NCBI RefSeq assembly: GCF_018613605.1
Contig: NZ_JAGGPU010000021.1
Span: 62,001-126,000, forward strand
Direction of reading: 5' to 3'
From: Pedobacter sp. ISL-64
Lineage (GTDB): Bacteria; Bacteroidota; Bacteroidia; Sphingobacteriales; Sphingobacteriaceae
DNA length: 64,000 nt
Part shown: in pieces, positions 47,987 to 57,115 of the stretch
Numbering within the stretch: the first letter of the stretch is position 1
How the letters are laid out: each line of letters opens with the position of its first letter
Translations under genes and position numbers: made by a program
The notes under the pieces: generated by a model
What the model was told of the DNA's origin: nothing
Databases searched by the model: none
The model's input: only the letters and a program-made list of their open reading frames with translations

Positions 47987-49705
47987 ATGAAAAAATTAAT
48001 ATATACACTGGCATTCTTCGCTACCCTATTCTTCTCGTGCGAAAAAGCCCTTGATGAGCCAGCACAGGGCGTAGTTTCTGGCGATGATCTGAATACTCCC
48101 GAGAATATTGATAAAATGGTTATTGCAGCTTATTCTGCACTTGGAAATGATCACTATACTTCTCCATATTCCAGCATGTGGCCCTATGGAAGCGTTCGTG
48201 GAGGAGACACCTATAAAGGAGGTGATGGCCCCGGAGACTTGTCAGAGTTCCATCTGTTTGAAACATTTTCCCTTAACAGGCCTGATAATGGGCTTATCGA
48301 TCAATTGTGGTCCAGGCTGTATGTTGGTGTCGGTCGGGCTAATGATGCGTTGAGAAGAGTTGATGCCATGTCTGCCACTGAATATCCAAACAAGGTTCAA
48401 CGCCAGGGAGAACTTCGCTTTTTGAGAGGGCATTTTTATTTTCTGCTAAAGATTCTTTTCAAATATGTTCCCTTTATCGATGAGAATATGGCAAAGGCCG
48501 ACTATCCGTCTATTTCCAACAGGGCCTTGAGTAATGATGCGCTTTGGACGAAGATTGCAGATGATTTCAGAGCGGCCGTTACAGCGCTGCCGACAGATCA
48601 GAACGATAAGGGCAGGGTAAACAAAAATACTGCGAAAGCTTATCTGGCCAAAGTGCTATTGTACCAGGCCTATACCCAAAGCGAAAATAACGCGGTAAGC
48701 GGTATTGATGCTGCTAAATTAAACGAAATAAATACATTATGTGATGAGATCATCGCATCGGGCAAATTCAGCCTGAGTACGGATTATGCTAACAACTTTT
48801 TATCTGCTTCTGATAACAGCCCGGAATCTGTTTTTGCTATCCAGTATTCAAAAGATGATGGTACGCCAAAGGGGAGACTGGATTATGGGCATGCGCTTAA
48901 CTATCCAATGAATCAGGAGTATGGATGCTGCGGCTTTAATGTGCCTAGCCATGATCTGATCAATGCTTTTAAAACAGGAACCGACGGATTGCCTCTTTTT
49001 TCCACCTACAACAATACAGATGCGGCAGCTTCTCTCGACTTTCAGAGCAGTTCATTCGATCCACGACTTGATCATACCGTGGCCAAACCAGGTGCACCTT
49101 TTAAATATAAGCCAACATTTGTATTCCAGCGTTCGTGGTCAAGAGCACCGGCTATTTATGATGCGTTTGCCAGTATGAAAGAAGCAGTACTTCCCGATGA
49201 CGCTTCTTTTCAGAAAGTTCCACCATTTATCGGAAGTTCGAAAAACTGGCAGATCATCCGCTACTCAGATGTGCTGCTTTGGAAAGCAGAAGCACTAATA
49301 GAACTGGGGCGGCCATTGGAAGCTGTTCCGCTGATCAATCAGGTTAGAAACCGTGCAAACCTAAGTCGTAACCTATTGAAAAATGCCGCGGGAAACCCAA
49401 CTTCAAATTATAACGTTCAGCTTTATCAACCTGGGGTAAATTGTACCTGGACCCAGGATTTTGCAAGGCAGGCCCTAAGATTTGAAAGAAGACTTGAGTT
49501 CGCTACAGAAGGTTATCACTTTTTTGATTTGGTGAGGTGGGGGGGGGCTGCGCAGACTATGAACGCTTATTTTACAGTCGAAAAATCAAGGGTTGCCCAC
49601 CTCGCAGATGCCAGATTTACGGCAGGAAGGGATGAATATTTCCCGATTCCATTAAATCAGATTAACTTTAGTAGCGGGGTGTACAAGCAAAATAATGGAT
49701 GGTAA
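47987..49705 (+). CDS. SusD/RagB-type lipoprotein (fructan locus)
   Basis: 572 residues. Lipobox LFFSC, lipidated Cys18. RagB/SusD features: ENIDKMVIAAYSALGND, GELRFLRGHFYFLLKILFK, YSDVLLWKAEALIELGRPLEA and RRLEFATEGYHFFDLVRWG. It is the surface fructan-binding partner of the preceding SusC (inference). A perfect hairpin sits 7 bases after its stop codon, before the GH32 gene. A run of nine G bases near 49542-49550 lies inside the coding region, a slippage-prone spot, but the frame is intact. Confidence 0.95.
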   Translation: MKKLIYTLAFFATLFFSCEKALDEPAQGVVSGDDLNTPENIDKMVIAAYSALGNDHYTSPYSSMWPYGSVRGGDTYKGGDGPGDLSEFHLFETFSLNRPDNGLIDQLWSRLYVGVGRANDALRRVDAMSATEYPNKVQRQGELRFLRGHFYFLLKILFKYVPFIDENMAKADYPSISNRALSNDALWTKIADDFRAAVTALPTDQNDKGRVNKNTAKAYLAKVLLYQAYTQSENNAVSGIDAAKLNEINTLCDEIIASGKFSLSTDYANNFLSASDNSPESVFAIQYSKDDGTPKGRLDYGHALNYPMNQEYGCCGFNVPSHDLINAFKTGTDGLPLFSTYNNTDAAASLDFQSSSFDPRLDHTVAKPGAPFKYKPTFVFQRSWSRAPAIYDAFASMKEAVLPDDASFQKVPPFIGSSKNWQIIRYSDVLLWKAEALIELGRPLEAVPLINQVRNRANLSRNLLKNAAGNPTSNYNVQLYQPGVNCTWTQDFARQALRFERRLEFATEGYHFFDLVRWGGAAQTMNAYFTVEKSRVAHLADARFTAGRDEYFPIPLNQINFSSGVYKQNNGW

Positions 49706-49712
49706 TATTTCT

Positions 49713-49740
49713 AATATCCAGGGAGTCTTCCCTGGATATT
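49713..49740 (+). terminator. Intra-operon hairpin between SusD and GH32 genes
   Basis: A perfect 12 bp stem, AATATCCAGGGA with its complement around GTCT, is followed by TGTTTAAATTTT. It has the form of an intrinsic terminator or 3' stabilising stem. Placed 7 bases after the SusD stop and 24 bases before the GH32 start codon, it may attenuate or separate GH32 expression. Confidence 0.65.
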
Positions 49741-49764
49741 TGTTTAAATTTTAAAAAATACAAC

Positions 49765-51279
49765 ATGAAAAACAAATCTATAGGATCGATATTCTTTTTG
49801 CTTTTTTTCCTATTCTCTATCGGTTCTAATGCCCAATCTACAGGAGGCGAAAAATACAGGCCAGCTTTCCATTTCTCACCAAAGGCACATTGGATGAATG
49901 ATCCTAACGGAATGGTGTATTATAATGGCGTTTACCATCTTTTCTTTCAGTATCATCCCGGAGGTACAACCTGGGGACCTATGCACTGGGGGCATGCCAC
50001 AACCCAAGATTTCTTTAACTGGGAGGAAAAGCCCATAGCACTTTATCCAGATAGCCTGGGCACTATTTTTTCAGGAAGTATCGTAATTGATAAAGACAAT
50101 ACTGCAGGATTTGGTAAGAACGCTATGGTTGCAATATTTACGCACCATAACCAAAAGATCGAAGAGGCCAAGACCGGCCTGCACCAATACCAGAGTATTG
50201 CTTATAGTAATGATGAGGGCGAAACGTGGACTAAATATAAGGGTAATCCTGTGCTTCCAAACCCTGGGATAAGCGATTTCAGGGATCCCAAGGTGATGTG
50301 GTATGAGCAAGGCAAAAAATGGGTCATGACTTTAGCAACAAAGGACAGGATCACTTTTTATTCCTCTCCAGATCTTAAAGCCTGGAAACGCGAAAGTGAA
50401 TTTGGAGTCAACCTGGGCGCCCATGGTGGGGTTTGGGAATGCCCGGATCTATTTCCACTCAAAAGCAATGGTAAAACAGTGTGGGTGCTTTTAGTCAGCA
50501 TCAATCCCGGAGGCCCTAACGGAGGTTCTGCAACCCAGTACTTTACAGGGAACTTTGACGGGAATAAATTCGTGCCAAATTCTACAAAAGAGAAATGGGT
50601 GGATTATGGAACCGATAATTATGCAGGGGTTACCTGGTCTAACACAGGTGACAGGAAGATATTCCTTGGCTGGATGAACAACTGGCAGTATGCCAATCAG
50701 GTGCCTACCAAGGCCTGGCGTGGTGCTATGACAATTCCCAGAGAACTATCGCTCGCAAGTGTTAATGGAGATTGTCATCTTCGTTCGTTACCTGTAAAGG
50801 AAATTTCGCCATCATTAAAGCCTGTTTATAAGAAAGGAACTGTTACTAATTATAAGGAGATTGACCTTTCTGCATATGCCAAACCGCTGGATGGAAAGTT
50901 CAAACTCGATCTTAGCCTTGAAAATACCAGCGACTTTAATATTATATTATCGAACGTTAACGGACAAAAGCTGATTATAGGCTATGACAAAAAGAACAAC
51001 AGTTACTTTATCGACCGGACACTATCTGGCGAAACATCATTTGAAAAAGGATTTGCAAAAAAACATAGTGCCCCCAGGTTACTGGCCAGTAAGGAAATCC
51101 ATATTAGCTTGATCCTTGATGTTGCGTCTATAGAACTTTTTGCCGATAACGGATTAACTGTGATGACAGACATCTTCTTTCCGGATAGTTCTATTGAAAC
51201 AATCAAGATTCAAAGTAGTGCCGTTAATAAGTTAAGCAGTCTTTCTCTGTCAAAGATTGATCAGAAGCAATTAAAATAG
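49765..51279 (+). CDS. Secreted GH32 fructan hydrolase (levanase/inulinase type)
   Basis: 504 residues from ATG 49765, chosen because a signal peptide (SIFFLLFFLFSIGSNAQ) follows directly; the frame is open upstream only into the SusD end. GH32 five-bladed propeller: nucleophile Asp46 in HWMNDPNG, transition-state Asp174 in FRDP, acid/base Glu225 in ECPD. GWMNNWQYANQ and the C-terminal beta-sandwich (about 345-500, SIELFADNG) are typical. Likely exo-acting beta-fructosidase releasing fructose for the symporter and kinase. It is the only GH32 visible here, so no separate endo-enzyme is encoded in this locus. Confidence 0.93.
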   Translation: MKNKSIGSIFFLLFFLFSIGSNAQSTGGEKYRPAFHFSPKAHWMNDPNGMVYYNGVYHLFFQYHPGGTTWGPMHWGHATTQDFFNWEEKPIALYPDSLGTIFSGSIVIDKDNTAGFGKNAMVAIFTHHNQKIEEAKTGLHQYQSIAYSNDEGETWTKYKGNPVLPNPGISDFRDPKVMWYEQGKKWVMTLATKDRITFYSSPDLKAWKRESEFGVNLGAHGGVWECPDLFPLKSNGKTVWVLLVSINPGGPNGGSATQYFTGNFDGNKFVPNSTKEKWVDYGTDNYAGVTWSNTGDRKIFLGWMNNWQYANQVPTKAWRGAMTIPRELSLASVNGDCHLRSLPVKEISPSLKPVYKKGTVTNYKEIDLSAYAKPLDGKFKLDLSLENTSDFNIILSNVNGQKLIIGYDKKNNSYFIDRTLSGETSFEKGFAKKHSAPRLLASKEIHISLILDVASIELFADNGLTVMTDIFFPDSSIETIKIQSSAVNKLSSLSLSKIDQKQLK

Positions 51280-51384
51280 TATAAGAGGTTGTATCTTAAA
51301 TATAGATTTGTCATCCTGAGGGGTAATTTATTTTATAAAAATCAAAATAGATGACAGAAGAATTTTAAAGAGATGTTTGATTAG

Positions 51385-51564
51385 AAGTATCGTCATCTCG
51401 ACCGTAGCGGAGAGATCTTTAAATTTGATTTCAATAACATAGTTCAAAGATCTCTCCACTCCGCAGTGCTTCGGTCGAGATGACTATCATTCCATTGGAG
51501 TCTGTCAATAGTATTGGAGTCGATTGCTTTTAATATATCTAAAAACGGATCTTCGACTCCGCTC
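51385..51564 (-). repeat. Dispersed repeat, copy 2 (inverted relative to copy 1)
   Basis: About 180 bases matching the reverse complement of 39153-39341. The segment itself is self-complementary: AGAGATCTTT near 51411-51420 pairs with AAAGATCTCT near 51453-51462, and GTCATCTCGACC with GGTCGAGATGAC. In the rest of the 51280-51671 gap a MITE-like left end (GAGGTTGTATCTTAAA) follows the GH32 stop, but no matching right end was found. Confidence 0.75.
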
Positions 51565-51655
51565 CTGGCAAATAAATATCCTGTAAGTATTCATTGAAAT
51601 ATACGCCAATGAGGTTTCCCCGAAATTATTATTACCTTGTCTTTTTAAGTTAATG

Positions 51656-51663
51656 TATATTTG
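51656..51663 (+). promoter_or_regulatory. Possible -7 element of the second ECF sigma gene
   Basis: TATATTTG matches TAnnTTTG, but no TTTG occurs 19-21 bases upstream. It ends 8 bases before the start codon, so a transcript from it would be nearly leaderless. Weak support. Confidence 0.3.
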
Positions 51664-51671
51664 TCGGACGA

Positions 51672-52271
51672 ATGATCAACATTAATCACACGGATGAAAA
51701 GTCTTTATTGCTTCAATTGAAAAACGGTGATGAGCGTGCATTTGAAATACTATACAATAACTATAAATTCCGGATCGCCGGAAATTTATTTAAACTTCTT
51801 AAATCTGACGACCTGGTAAAAGAAATGCTGCAGGAGCTTTTTTTTAAAATATGGGAAGTGCGCACACAGATTGATCCCGAAAAGTCTTTTAAATCTTATC
51901 TCTTTCGTATAGCGGAGAACCTGGTACATGATTATTTTCGGAAAGTGGCAAAAGACAAACGTTTACTAACTAAAATAGTTGCTTCAAGTTCAGAGCTTTA
52001 CCTTCATGTTGAAGAAGATATGCTGAGTAAAGAAGATGCTCAAAAATTGCAGAAAGCCATAAACCTGATGCCCCCTCAGCGTAAAATGGTATTTACACTC
52101 TGCAAATTGGAAGGTAAATCTTATAAAGAAGTAGAGGAGATCATGGGCATTAGTGCCAAAACCATCAGTAGCCACATGCTGCAAGCCAATAGGTTTCTTA
52201 AAACCTATTTTAGAGATTCTCCTACACTTACCATTTCCATAGTTTTAGGTATTTTATTCAAAGGCTTTTGA
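51672..52271 (+). CDS. ECF sigma factor (FecI-like, Bacteroidetes type)
   Basis: 199 residues. Region 2 (about 22-90) has FEILYNNYKFRIAGNLFKLL, MLQELFFKIWEVRTQID and SYLFRIAENLVHDYFRKVA. Region 4 (about 130-185) has MPPQRKMVFTLCKLEGKSY and the helix-turn-helix MGISAKTISSHMLQANRFL. A hydrophobic tail (TISIVLGILF) ends the protein. A FecR gene and an STN-containing SusC gene follow, so it should control the 52367-63213 genes. Confidence 0.94.
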   Translation: MININHTDEKSLLLQLKNGDERAFEILYNNYKFRIAGNLFKLLKSDDLVKEMLQELFFKIWEVRTQIDPEKSFKSYLFRIAENLVHDYFRKVAKDKRLLTKIVASSSELYLHVEEDMLSKEDAQKLQKAINLMPPQRKMVFTLCKLEGKSYKEVEEIMGISAKTISSHMLQANRFLKTYFRDSPTLTISIVLGILFKGF

Positions 52272-52321
52272 TCCTGATCGTTATTTTTGGAAATTAATTG
52301 TTAATTTTTTATTAACTGACT

Positions 52322-52349
52322 AAGGATATTTTTGCTTAGCTCCGTATTA
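52322..52349 (+). promoter_or_regulatory. ECF-promoter-like element upstream of FecR
   Basis: AAGGATATTT (52322-52331) and CCGTATTA (52342-52349) stand 18 bases before the FecR start, in the sigma-FecR gap. The two blocks have ECF -35/-10 spacing and resemble the AGG-TATTT / CCGTCTTA pairs I associate with Bacteroidota FecI-type sigma targets (recalled, not searched). The sequence differs from the element in the other ECF operon, as expected for a different sigma. Confidence 0.4.
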
Positions 52350-52366
52350 GCTGTAAAAATTGAACC

Positions 52367-53560
52367 TTGAAGCCATCCGATCAACTCCATATTCTCTTCA
52401 AAAAATACCTTAATAATAGCTGTAGTCTTGAAGAAACACAGCGTCTGATGAGTTATTTTCAACTTGATGAAGATCAGGAAGTATTGAAAGATCTCATTAT
52501 CGGCGCTTTAGAAATTGAGAACGAACGTTATGAAACTGATCCTGCCATTGCCGGTGTACTGGCTAAGGTAGACCGAGATCTGTTCGTTCAGATTCATGAA
52601 TCAGCACAAGCTGTACCAGAAGGTAAAAATAAAATACTTAAACTCTGGTTAAAAATTGCTGCTGTTGCTGCAGTTTTAGCTGTAGTGTACCTGGGTGTTT
52701 ATTTTTTCAATAACCAACCGGAAAAGGTTGCCACTGTTCCCAAAGTTACTTTATATGATATCAAGTCAGGGGGCTATGGTGCTACACTTACCCTAGCAAA
52801 TGGCAGGAAGGTCAGCTTAGCAAATGCGTCTAAAGGTGAAATAGGAAGGGAATCAGGAATAGTCATCACTAAATCAGGCGACGGCAAACTGGTGTACCAG
52901 GTTAGTGAAAAGGTTTCGGATCCTAATGCTTCCAATACCCTGTCTACCGCCCGTGGGGAAACCTATCAGGTACGGTTGCCTGACGGATCGCTTGTATATT
53001 TAAATGCCGCTTCCAGTCTCACCTATACCACCTCCCTCATTGAAAATGGAAAACGGGTAGTTAACCTCAGCGGTGAAGGATATTTCGAAGTAGCGAAGGA
53101 TAAGCAACACCCATTTATTGTAAAAACAAATCGACAGGAAGTAGAAGTATTGGGAACTCATTTCAACATCAGCGGCTATGCCGATGATGAAGTGGAAAAA
53201 ACCACCTTACTGGAAGGAAGCGTGAAGCTCTCAGCATCGGGTAACTACAAATTGCTAAGGCCAGGGCAACAAGCAAGGCTATCCGCTGGCAAAATAAAGA
53301 TTATTGAAACGGATACCGATCTGGCTGTTGCCTGGAAAAATAATGAATTTGTAATCGAAAGTGAAAACATCGAAACAATCATGAAAATGATTAGTCGCTG
53401 GTATAATTTGGAGGTTGTTTACATCGGTGAAAAAACCACCCAGCGTTTCAGCGGCAAAGTTTCAAGATTTGATAAACTGTCAAAAGTACTTGAAATCGTG
53501 GAATCAACAGGGGAAGCTCATTTCGATTTAAAAGGGCGAACAGTCTATGTCTCAAAATAA
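52367..53560 (+). CDS. FecR-type anti-sigma factor, TTG start
   Basis: 397 residues. The start is TTG at 52367: an in-frame TGA lies two codons upstream, and the next ATG (codon 28) would cut into the N-terminal sigma-binding helices. The membrane helix is at about 92-111 (KIAAVAAVLAVVYLGVYFF). The FecR domain is at about 200-295 (VRLPDGSLVYLNAASSLTY, VNLSGEGYFEVAKDKQHPF, VEVLGTHFNISGY). The C-terminal DUF4974-like domain is at about 325-395 (FVIESENIETIMKMISRWY). It sits between its sigma and its STN-SusC genes. Confidence 0.92.
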   Translation: MKPSDQLHILFKKYLNNSCSLEETQRLMSYFQLDEDQEVLKDLIIGALEIENERYETDPAIAGVLAKVDRDLFVQIHESAQAVPEGKNKILKLWLKIAAVAAVLAVVYLGVYFFNNQPEKVATVPKVTLYDIKSGGYGATLTLANGRKVSLANASKGEIGRESGIVITKSGDGKLVYQVSEKVSDPNASNTLSTARGETYQVRLPDGSLVYLNAASSLTYTTSLIENGKRVVNLSGEGYFEVAKDKQHPFIVKTNRQEVEVLGTHFNISGYADDEVEKTTLLEGSVKLSASGNYKLLRPGQQARLSAGKIKIIETDTDLAVAWKNNEFVIESENIETIMKMISRWYNLEVVYIGEKTTQRFSGKVSRFDKLSKVLEIVESTGEAHFDLKGRTVYVSK

Positions 53561-53769
53561 ACAAACTAAACTATTAATAGAATACTAACCTTAAACCAAC
53601 AAATGAAAAAAAGATTACACTAACTCAAGACATGTTAAACGAAACCAGGCCCCGATTAGCCATCAGGACCTGGCAAAAGTTTGGAACATTCAATTAAAAA
53701 TCAAACTAATAACCGCAGTCCTCCGTACGGTCCAACGCAAAAGAGGCTGCTTAACCAAACCGACTACTA

Positions 53770-56700
53770 ATGTATCAAAATTCAAGGAAATTTGGTATGC
53801 CTAAACGGCTGTACCTTAAATTATTGCTAACTATGCGCTTAACCATCGTAATTATAATAGCGTGCTTTTTGCAGGTGAGTGCGTCGAGCTTTGCCCAAAA
53901 AGTGACTTTAACCAAGTCGAATGCTTCACTCCGATCTGTCTTCAAAGAGCTTAACCAACAGACGGGTTACAATTTTTTTTATACGGACAATTTGTTGGAA
54001 AATTCGTCGCCAGTGACCATCAACGTTAAAGATGCAGAATTGTCTGCTGTACTTAACCAGATTTTTGCAGCGCAAAACCTGGATTTTGTTATCCGTAACA
54101 AAACTGTGGTCATCAAAGCAAGTGAACTGACCAGGCAGGAAGTTATTTCGGGTTTTGTAGGCGATGCCAAAGAACACAAACCGATCCCGGGCGTTACCGT
54201 GTCGATTAAGGGAACAAAGTCTGCCGTTCAGACGGATAAAAATGGAAAATTTACCATCAGTATATCAGCAGGCGCAACCTCTTTGGAGTTCAGATTTATA
54301 GGTTATAAAACCGTTGATGTGCCCATTTCACCTAATTCGAATTATACCATTTACATGGAGGAAAATCAGGTTACGCTAAATGAGACGGTGATTACAGGGA
54401 TGGTTGACCGGAAAGTTAATACCTACACCGGAGCTGCCAAAACCATAACTGCTGCCGAGCTTAAGGCGGTGAGTCCGGTAAATATTTTTGCCGGCATTGC
54501 TGCCCTTGATCCTTCTTTCAGAATGATTCCCAACAACAAGATAGGCGGGAATATCAACGCGCTTCCGGAAGTGACCATGCGTGGGCAAACGTCTTATCCA
54601 ACCCTGGGTTCGGAGCTTGTTGGAAACCCCAATACACCATTATTCATTCTTGATGGATTTCAGGTTTCTTTACAGGCAATCGTAGACCTGGATATGAATC
54701 AGATTGCCTCGGTAACTTTATTAAAGGATGCTTCGGCCACTGCAATGTATGGCTCTCGTGGAGGCAACGGTGTGATGGTTGTTACAACAATTCTCCCACC
54801 GAGAGGAAAAGTAGAAGTTTCCATAACCAATAACTTCACTTTATCATCTCCTGATCTTTCTGTTTACCATATGCTGAATGCGGAAGAAAAGTTGGACTTT
54901 GAACGTCGTGTCGGTTTTCTTAACAGTTATAGAGGGCAAGCCATTAATGCCGAACGGTATAAAGCAGTGGTGAGCGGTGTTAATACAGACTGGAAATCTA
55001 TTCCCGTTCAAACAGGAATCAACAACAGAACCAACCTTTCATTACGTGGGGGCGACCAGTCTTTAACTTTCAACCTTACTTTTAGTGGGAATTTTTTACA
55101 GGGCGTAATGAAAGAACAGGACAGGAAAAATTATTCGGGAAGTTTTACCCTGAGTTATAAAACCAATAAATTAACATTCCAAAACAATACGATTGCAACC
55201 CAGGTCATCTCTAATGATTCGCCTTATGGGGAATTTAGTCAGTACCTGGATCTGAATCCGTACTGGAAACCTTACGATGAAAACGGTAATGTAAACAAGT
55301 ACCTGGAAAACATCGATTTGGGCTTCGGTGTAGGAAGTTCTGTGGTCTTAAACCCACTGATGGATATTAATTATAATACCATTAACAACAGAAATAAGAA
55401 CTTTAATTTAAGAAACAATACCACAGTACGTTACGACTTTAGTAAATCACTATGGTTCAATGGCGCATTGGGAATCACAAAAGTAAACGGAACAATAGAT
55501 AATTTCTATTCCGCTTTAGATAGCCGTTTCAATGGTATCGCAGATTTAAGTGCAAGAGGTACCTATTCGAAAGACAACAGTGATGCCTTTACCATGGACG
55601 GAACAGGTTCTGTGAACTACAACAAGAATTTTGGAAAGCACGGCATTACTGTATATGCAGGATTCAGGCTTGCCAGCACAAGCTTAAATTCATATAACGT
55701 ATCAACACAGGGTTTCCCTTTCGACCGTCTGGACAACATCCTGTTTGCTGCGCAGTATTTAAACAGCAGGCCTACCGGAACTGAAAGCACAATTAACAAT
55801 CTTTCCTATACAGGAAGTGCAAACTACTCTTATGATAACCGGTATTTTACCGATTTTACCTATACCAGAGATGGCTCTTCTGCTTATGGTGAAAATAATA
55901 AATTTGGTAATTTTTGGTCTGCAGGTTTAGGATGGAACATCAATAATGAACAATTCCTTAAGGATAGCAGAATAATTAACTTGTTGAGGATTCGCGGTAG
56001 TTACGGTTCTACAGGTACATCTGTACAAGATCCTTACGCCGCACAGTTCAGGTACAACCTGGGTACATCGACTGGTTATTTCGGCGAAGTAGGGGCTTTT
56101 CCCGGCGCACTTGGCAATCCCAACCTGAGCTGGCAGCAAGTACTGAAGTCGAACATTGGTATTGCTTCATCATTTCTAGATAACCGTTTGACTTTTAATG
56201 CAGAATTTTATAATGAAGTAACTCAGAATGCGCTGACTACAGTTTCGCTGGCACCTAGTACAGGTTTCCCTTCGTATACCGAAAATTTAGGTAAAATTCA
56301 AAATAGGGGATTGCAATTTGACCTCGGTTATACCATACTATCTGAACCTCGTAAAGGCTTAAAGTGGAATGTTTCTGTAAACGCCGCCACTAACAAATCT
56401 GTATTGAAAGAACTTTCTGGTAAACTTAAAGCCTTCAACGCCGCATTAAATACGAATAACGCCGATCAGACTTCCGAAAATGCACAGTTCATTGAGGGGC
56501 AGTCTACCACGGCCATTTATGCAGTGAGGTCACTAGGCATTGATCCGGTTACCGGCCAGGAAGTTTACCTGAAAGCAGATGGTACCCCAACATTTGTGTG
56601 GGACGTTAATGATAAGACCTATGTTGGTGATACCCGCCCCAAGTGGACAGGTGCCATCAATTCAAACTTCCTATATGCAGGTTTTGCTTTAAATTTTAGC

Positions 56701-57090
56701 TTCAATTATAATTATGGTGCTGATCTGTATAACAGTACGTTATTAAACCGGGTAGAGGCCGTTGATGCACGCAACAACGTAGACCGAAGAGCGTACGACC
56801 TGGGTTGGACTGGACCTGGAAGTTTGAGCCCATACCGTAGAATTACAACCTTCCCGACACCAACAAAGCTTACTTCACGCTTTGTTCAACGCGATAATAA
56901 CATTCAGCTTAGCTCAATTAATTTGAGTTATCAGTTCAAAACCGCATTGGTAAAAAAGTTAGGCTTGCAGAACCTTAGTGTTAGTGCCACTACGAACAAC
57001 CTGGGCACCTTTAGCTCCATTGAAATTGAACGTGGTACAGATAATCCTTTTGCCAGAGAATATACATTCGGCTTAAGTGCAAGATTTTAA
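53770..57090 (+). CDS. SusC-type TonB-dependent receptor with STN domain (thioredoxin locus)
   Basis: 1106 residues. Met10 or Met22 are alternative starts that keep the signal peptide (cleavage near SFAQ, about 43). The STN domain is at about 50-117 (SLRSVFKELNQQTGYNFFY, LDFVIRNKTVVIKA). The carboxypeptidase-regulatory-like domain (about 128-198) precedes NETVITGMVDRKVNTYTG (from 204), the plug with LLKDASATAMYGSRGGNGVM, and the barrel. The GMVDRK segment and the RGGNG variant of the usual RAANG motif set it apart from the four other SusC proteins here. The upstream gap of 209 bases has no clear promoter. Confidence 0.95.
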   Translation: MYQNSRKFGMPKRLYLKLLLTMRLTIVIIIACFLQVSASSFAQKVTLTKSNASLRSVFKELNQQTGYNFFYTDNLLENSSPVTINVKDAELSAVLNQIFAAQNLDFVIRNKTVVIKASELTRQEVISGFVGDAKEHKPIPGVTVSIKGTKSAVQTDKNGKFTISISAGATSLEFRFIGYKTVDVPISPNSNYTIYMEENQVTLNETVITGMVDRKVNTYTGAAKTITAAELKAVSPVNIFAGIAALDPSFRMIPNNKIGGNINALPEVTMRGQTSYPTLGSELVGNPNTPLFILDGFQVSLQAIVDLDMNQIASVTLLKDASATAMYGSRGGNGVMVVTTILPPRGKVEVSITNNFTLSSPDLSVYHMLNAEEKLDFERRVGFLNSYRGQAINAERYKAVVSGVNTDWKSIPVQTGINNRTNLSLRGGDQSLTFNLTFSGNFLQGVMKEQDRKNYSGSFTLSYKTNKLTFQNNTIATQVISNDSPYGEFSQYLDLNPYWKPYDENGNVNKYLENIDLGFGVGSSVVLNPLMDINYNTINNRNKNFNLRNNTTVRYDFSKSLWFNGALGITKVNGTIDNFYSALDSRFNGIADLSARGTYSKDNSDAFTMDGTGSVNYNKNFGKHGITVYAGFRLASTSLNSYNVSTQGFPFDRLDNILFAAQYLNSRPTGTESTINNLSYTGSANYSYDNRYFTDFTYTRDGSSAYGENNKFGNFWSAGLGWNINNEQFLKDSRIINLLRIRGSYGSTGTSVQDPYAAQFRYNLGTSTGYFGEVGAFPGALGNPNLSWQQVLKSNIGIASSFLDNRLTFNAEFYNEVTQNALTTVSLAPSTGFPSYTENLGKIQNRGLQFDLGYTILSEPRKGLKWNVSVNAATNKSVLKELSGKLKAFNAALNTNNADQTSENAQFIEGQSTTAIYAVRSLGIDPVTGQEVYLKADGTPTFVWDVNDKTYVGDTRPKWTGAINSNFLYAGFALNFSFNYNYGADLYNSTLLNRVEAVDARNNVDRRAYDLGWTGPGSLSPYRRITTFPTPTKLTSRFVQRDNNIQLSSINLSYQFKTALVKKLGLQNLSVSATTNNLGTFSSIEIERGTDNPFAREYTFGLSARF

Positions 57091-57115
57091 ATTCAAAAGA
57101 TAAATTCATATCCCA

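Noticed and set aside
49542..49550. Run of nine G bases in the fructan SusD gene as a phase-variation switch
   Set aside because: The frame is intact and the run is near the C-terminal end of a core uptake gene; one sequence cannot show variation, and simple G-rich codons (Trp-Gly-Gly) explain it.
49699..49764. Upstream extension of the GH32 frame overlapping the SusD stop
   Set aside because: The extension runs through the hairpin and precedes a normal signal peptide that begins at ATG 49765.
53636..53730. CCAGG/CCTGG inverted repeat and CCGTACGG palindrome before the STN-SusC gene
   Set aside because: Stems are only 5-8 bp with a long or absent loop and no T-run or promoter context.
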